Shown: piece after piece, positions 14,644 through 16,246 of the stretch
Layout of the letters: every line of letters begins with the position of its first letter
Numbering within the stretch: position 1 is the first letter of the stretch
Source: Rhodocyclaceae bacterium UBA1310
GTDB taxonomy: Bacteria > Pseudomonadota > Gammaproteobacteria > Burkholderiales > Rhodocyclaceae
Length of the DNA: 16,246 nt
Reading direction: 5' to 3'
Assembly (NCBI GenBank): GCA_002307175.1
Contig: DBTS01000010.1
Coordinates: 1-16,246 of the forward strand
Program-made: the position numbers and the translations under genes
Notes under the pieces: generated by a model
The model's database searches: none
Told to the model about the DNA's origin: nothing
The model's input: only the letters and a program-made list of their open reading frames with translations

Positions 14644-14645
14644 CC

Positions 14646-15167
14646 ATGAACACGCTACACAGCTTCCCCCCTATTGCCGACGCCCATGCCAGGGTACTGA
14701 TCCTCGGCAGTATGCCCGGCGTGGCCTCGCTGCAGGCCGCGCAGTACTACGCCCATCCCCATAACCAGTTCTGGCCTATCGTGGCACGGCTAGGCGGATT
14801 CGATCCGGCTTTGCCCTACCCTGCGCGCTGCACCGCAGCCAGCCGGGCTGGCATCGCCATCTGGGACGTGCTGCAGAGCTGTATCCGCCCCGGCAGCCTG
14901 GATGCCGACATTGATCCCGCCAGTGCGGTACCCAATGATATCGCCGGGCTGCTGCAAAGCGCACCCGCCATCACATTGATCTGCTTCAATGGCGCCGCCG
15001 CCGAAACCCTGTTTCGCCGCCACCTTCTCAAGACCAGCCCCGCGCTCCAGGCCATCCCCCGCATGCGCCTGCCTTCCACCAGCCCGGCGCATGCCGGCAT
15101 GCACCCCGAGGCGAAATTCGAAGCCTGGCACAGCGCACTCGCCCCGCTCCTTTTGCCACGCCCCTGA
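14646..15167 (+). CDS. Family-6 uracil-DNA-glycosylase superfamily enzyme (hypoxanthine-DNA glycosylase)
   Basis: The protein has 173 residues. Family-6 enzymes remove deaminated adenine (hypoxanthine) from DNA, starting base-excision repair. The marks are LILGSMPGVASLQ at residues 18-30, YYAHPHNQFWP at 34-44 with the conserved Asn40, GIAIWDVLQSCIRPGSLD at 69-86, FNGAAAETLF at 114-123, and the C-terminal substrate loop LPSTSPAHA at 142-150. The full length is intact. There is no Shine-Dalgarno before the ATG, and the dispersed repeat ends only 2 bases upstream. The normal leader may have been replaced, or initiation may be leaderless. No partner gene is adjacent. Confidence 0.88.
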   Translation: MNTLHSFPPIADAHARVLILGSMPGVASLQAAQYYAHPHNQFWPIVARLGGFDPALPYPARCTAASRAGIAIWDVLQSCIRPGSLDADIDPASAVPNDIAGLLQSAPAITLICFNGAAAETLFRRHLLKTSPALQAIPRMRLPSTSPAHAGMHPEAKFEAWHSALAPLLLPRP

Positions 15168-15204
15168 AGGCTGCCAGCGAGATATCGGGTGGGTGTCATG
15201 GAAT

Positions 15205-15277
15205 GGCGACAGCCACAAAGCCCGTCTGACCACGAATGCCCGGATAGGCAGAAATTCCTGTCGCCAGATGGCGACAG
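15205..15277. promoter_or_regulatory. Inverted octamers, candidate enhancer-binding sites
   Basis: CTGTCGCC-AGAT-GGCGACAG (15258-15277) is a perfect 8-bp inverted repeat with a 4-base centre, and a third GGCGACAG lies at 15205-15212. They fall about 100 and 160 bp upstream of the start site predicted from the sigma-54 promoter at 15342-15358, the usual position for sigma-54 activator sites. The binding protein is unknown. The palindrome could also form an RNA hairpin, but it has no U-tract. Confidence 0.55.
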
Positions 15278-15316
15278 AACCGCCCCTCTGTTCGCCTCAA
15301 AAAATACATTCAACTC

Positions 15317-15332
15317 ATTGTTTTTAAACAAT
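15317..15332. promoter_or_regulatory. AT-rich palindrome between enhancer sites and sigma-54 promoter
   Basis: ATTGTTT-TT-AAACAAT is a perfect 7-base inverted repeat in an AT-rich tract just 9 bp upstream of the -24 element. It may be a second regulator site or assist DNA bending. It does not match the IHF consensus well. Confidence 0.35.
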
Positions 15333-15341
15333 AATCACAGA

Positions 15342-15358
15342 TTGGCACGTCTCCTGCG
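15342..15358 (+). promoter_or_regulatory. Sigma-54 (RpoN) promoter of the bactofilin gene
   Basis: TTGGCACG-TCTC-CTGCG matches the consensus YTGGCACG-N4-TTGCW, with the invariant GG and GC exactly 10 bases apart. Only the first T of the -12 element and the final W differ. Transcription would start near 15369, leaving a leader of about 47 bases with AGAAGGAG before the ATG. Confidence 0.8.
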
Positions 15359-15415
15359 ATAGAAGAAGCAAGTGGGCCACCTTGAGCACGCCCCCTGTTT
15401 CAGAAGGAGTCATCC

Positions 15416-16039
15416 ATGTTCAACAAGTCCTTGCCCTCATCCAGTTCGCAGGAAGCCATGCAGAATCGCCAGGCACCGCGTGTCACCCACACGCCGGGCG
15501 CCTACCCCCCGCTGCAACCGCGCAGTGGCCAGAGCACAGAATCTGCCCAGACAGCCCAGGCCATTCCTGCCCAGCAGATTCCGGCAGCCAACGGGGCGTT
15601 GGTACAAGCCACGGAGAACGCCCCGGAACATGACAGGGAAGGCGGCAACCGCCTGCTCGTTGGGCCGGACGTCAAGCTCAAAGGCGCGGAAATCCTCGAC
15701 TGCGACACCCTGATCGTTGAAGGGCGCGTCGAAGCCACGATGGACAGCCGCGTCATCCGCATTGCCGAGAAAGGCTCCTACAACGGCAAGGTTGGCATCG
15801 ACGTAGCCGAAATCCACGGCAATTTTGAAGGGGAACTGACGGCGCGCCAGAAGCTGATCATCCATGCCACCGGCCGCGTCAAAGGCACCATCCGTTACGG
15901 CAGCCTGCTGATTGAGGCAGGCGGCCAGATTTGTGGCGATATTCAGGCGCTGGAACAGACCCGCAACGGGGATTCACGAATTTCAGGAAAGGAGGTTGAA
16001 CGCACAAAAGTTACTTCTTTGATTTCGTCTGTGGCCTGA
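15416..16039 (+). CDS. Bactofilin (polymer-forming cytoskeletal protein)
   Basis: The protein has 207 residues. Bactofilins (PF04519) form nucleotide-independent filaments that scaffold cell-wall enzymes, stalks, polysaccharide export or flagella. A disordered, Gln/Pro/Ala-rich N-terminus (1-77) precedes the beta-helical core (about 78-180): LLVGPDVKLKGAEI, CDTLIVEGRVEATM, IRIAEKGSYNGKVG, VAEIHGNFEGELTA, KLIIHATGRVKGTI and GSLLIEAGGQICGDI. The Ile/Val-x-Gly-x-Val/Ile periodicity is typical. The C-terminal tail (181-207) is short and charged. The start has a strong ribosome site (AGAAGGAG, 6 bases before the ATG). The gene appears monocistronic, with its own sigma-54 promoter and a strong terminator 70 bp downstream. 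The RpoN promoter suggests expression linked to nitrogen, motility or envelope/exopolysaccharide signals (inference). Confidence 0.93.
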   Translation: MFNKSLPSSSSQEAMQNRQAPRVTHTPGAYPPLQPRSGQSTESAQTAQAIPAQQIPAANGALVQATENAPEHDREGGNRLLVGPDVKLKGAEILDCDTLIVEGRVEATMDSRVIRIAEKGSYNGKVGIDVAEIHGNFEGELTARQKLIIHATGRVKGTIRYGSLLIEAGGQICGDIQALEQTRNGDSRISGKEVERTKVTSLISSVA

Positions 16040-16109
16040 CACAAGGCTGCCTGGCTGTCTGCCTCCCGGTACAGCAGGCCTTATGTGAGCCACAAAAGCC
16101 ACCTTATTT

Positions 16110-16137
16110 GCCCGGCCCCGCACGCCGGGCTTTTTTT
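16110..16137 (+). terminator. Intrinsic terminator of the bactofilin gene
   Basis: GCCCGGC-CCCGCAC-GCCGGGC is a perfect 7-bp GC stem with a 7-base loop followed by seven T residues. It is a textbook Rho-independent terminator. Confidence 0.93.
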
Positions 16138-16197
16138 CGTGCGCCTGCCGGGTATCCATCCGCTCTGCCCATCCGGGCCGGCCCTGCCGCGCTGGCC

Positions 16198-16246
16198 TTA
16201 GAAGCTGTTCACGATCTGTAGCGAGAAGGCGTCAGTGGGGCAAGGC
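16198..16246 (+). repeat. Dispersed 43-bp intergenic repeat, copy 4 (runs to window edge)
   Basis: TTAGAAGCTGTTCACGATCT, then GTAGCGAGAAGGCGTCAGTG and GGGCAAGGC. It is nearly identical to copy 1 at the other end of the window but in opposite orientation. It follows the bactofilin terminator and continues past the last base shown. Confidence 0.8.

Larger units (their letters stand above)
13998..14645. other. Non-coding island built of nested palindromes
   Basis: These 648 bp hold no gene that I can support. They are bordered by inward-facing copies of the dispersed repeat (copy 3 at the left on plus, copies 5 and 6 at the right on minus). Inside are a GTTGGGA/TCCCAAC hairpin, two direct copies of a CGTAGGG-type repeat, a pair of 55-bp inverted arms with two hairpins each, and further small hairpins. 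Short open frames here (for example 14155-14448) are made of hairpin arms and have no protein-like character. The structure suggests a non-autonomous element or layered REP insertions, and perhaps a structured RNA. Confidence 0.7.

Noticed and set aside
38..16246. The window as one transposon bounded by inverted copies 1 and 4
   Set aside because: The enclosed genes are ordinary core genes, no transposase is present, and other copies of the repeat lie inside. The edges are probably just two members of a dispersed family.

Overview
The window looks like chromosomal DNA of a flagellated, GC-rich betaproteobacterium, possibly Nitrosomonadales- or Rhodocyclales-like. That placement rests on the flhB-flhA-flhF-flhG gene order, the protein character of FlhA and FlhF, the DUF2339/DUF3999 pair, and the abundance of REP-like intergenic palindromes. 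It is an inference from gene content, not a computed classification.

Layout. (1) 163-6020, minus strand: a flagellar export and placement block read flhB > flhA > flhF > flhG-like. FlhB and FlhA are the export-gate proteins, FlhF is the SRP-type GTPase that places the flagellum, and the last gene is an FlhG homologue that keeps the FlhF-activating DQAxxLR motif but has no recognisable P-loop. A REP-like nested hairpin, a candidate FliA promoter and a weak terminator-like hairpin lie in the 210 bp between flhA and flhF. (2) 6021-6843: non-coding spacers around one 79-residue orphan gene (minus strand). (3) 6844-7875: an Ldh/malate dehydrogenase-2 family oxidoreductase. (4) 8029-13333: a two-gene unit made of a giant DUF2339 polytopic membrane protein and an overlapping DUF3999 exported, membrane-anchored protein whose signal peptide contains a 15-bp tandem repeat. 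(5) 13452-13997: a left-handed beta-helix O-acetyltransferase. (6) 13998-14645: about 650 bp of non-coding, repeat-built DNA with nested inverted repeats and at least six GC-rich hairpins. (7) 14646-15167: a family-6 uracil/hypoxanthine-DNA glycosylase. (8) 15168-16137: a bactofilin gene with a near-consensus sigma-54 promoter, upstream inverted octamers placed like enhancer sites, and a strong intrinsic terminator.

A dispersed repeat family of about 43 bp (core GAAGCTGTTCAgGATCTGtA, then GCGAGAAGGCGTCAG) occurs five times plus one head-only copy. Copies sit close to both window ends, near flhB, directly on the stop codon of the acetyltransferase gene, and just before the glycosylase start codon. 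Most lie 3' of a gene and in the same orientation.

The most interesting items are this repeat family, the compound palindromic island at 13998-14645, the sigma-54/enhancer architecture in front of the bactofilin gene, the P-loop-less FlhG, and the in-frame minisatellite in the DUF3999 signal peptide. I did not find a clear new multi-gene defence or mobile system. No tRNA, rRNA, CRISPR array or transposase gene was seen.
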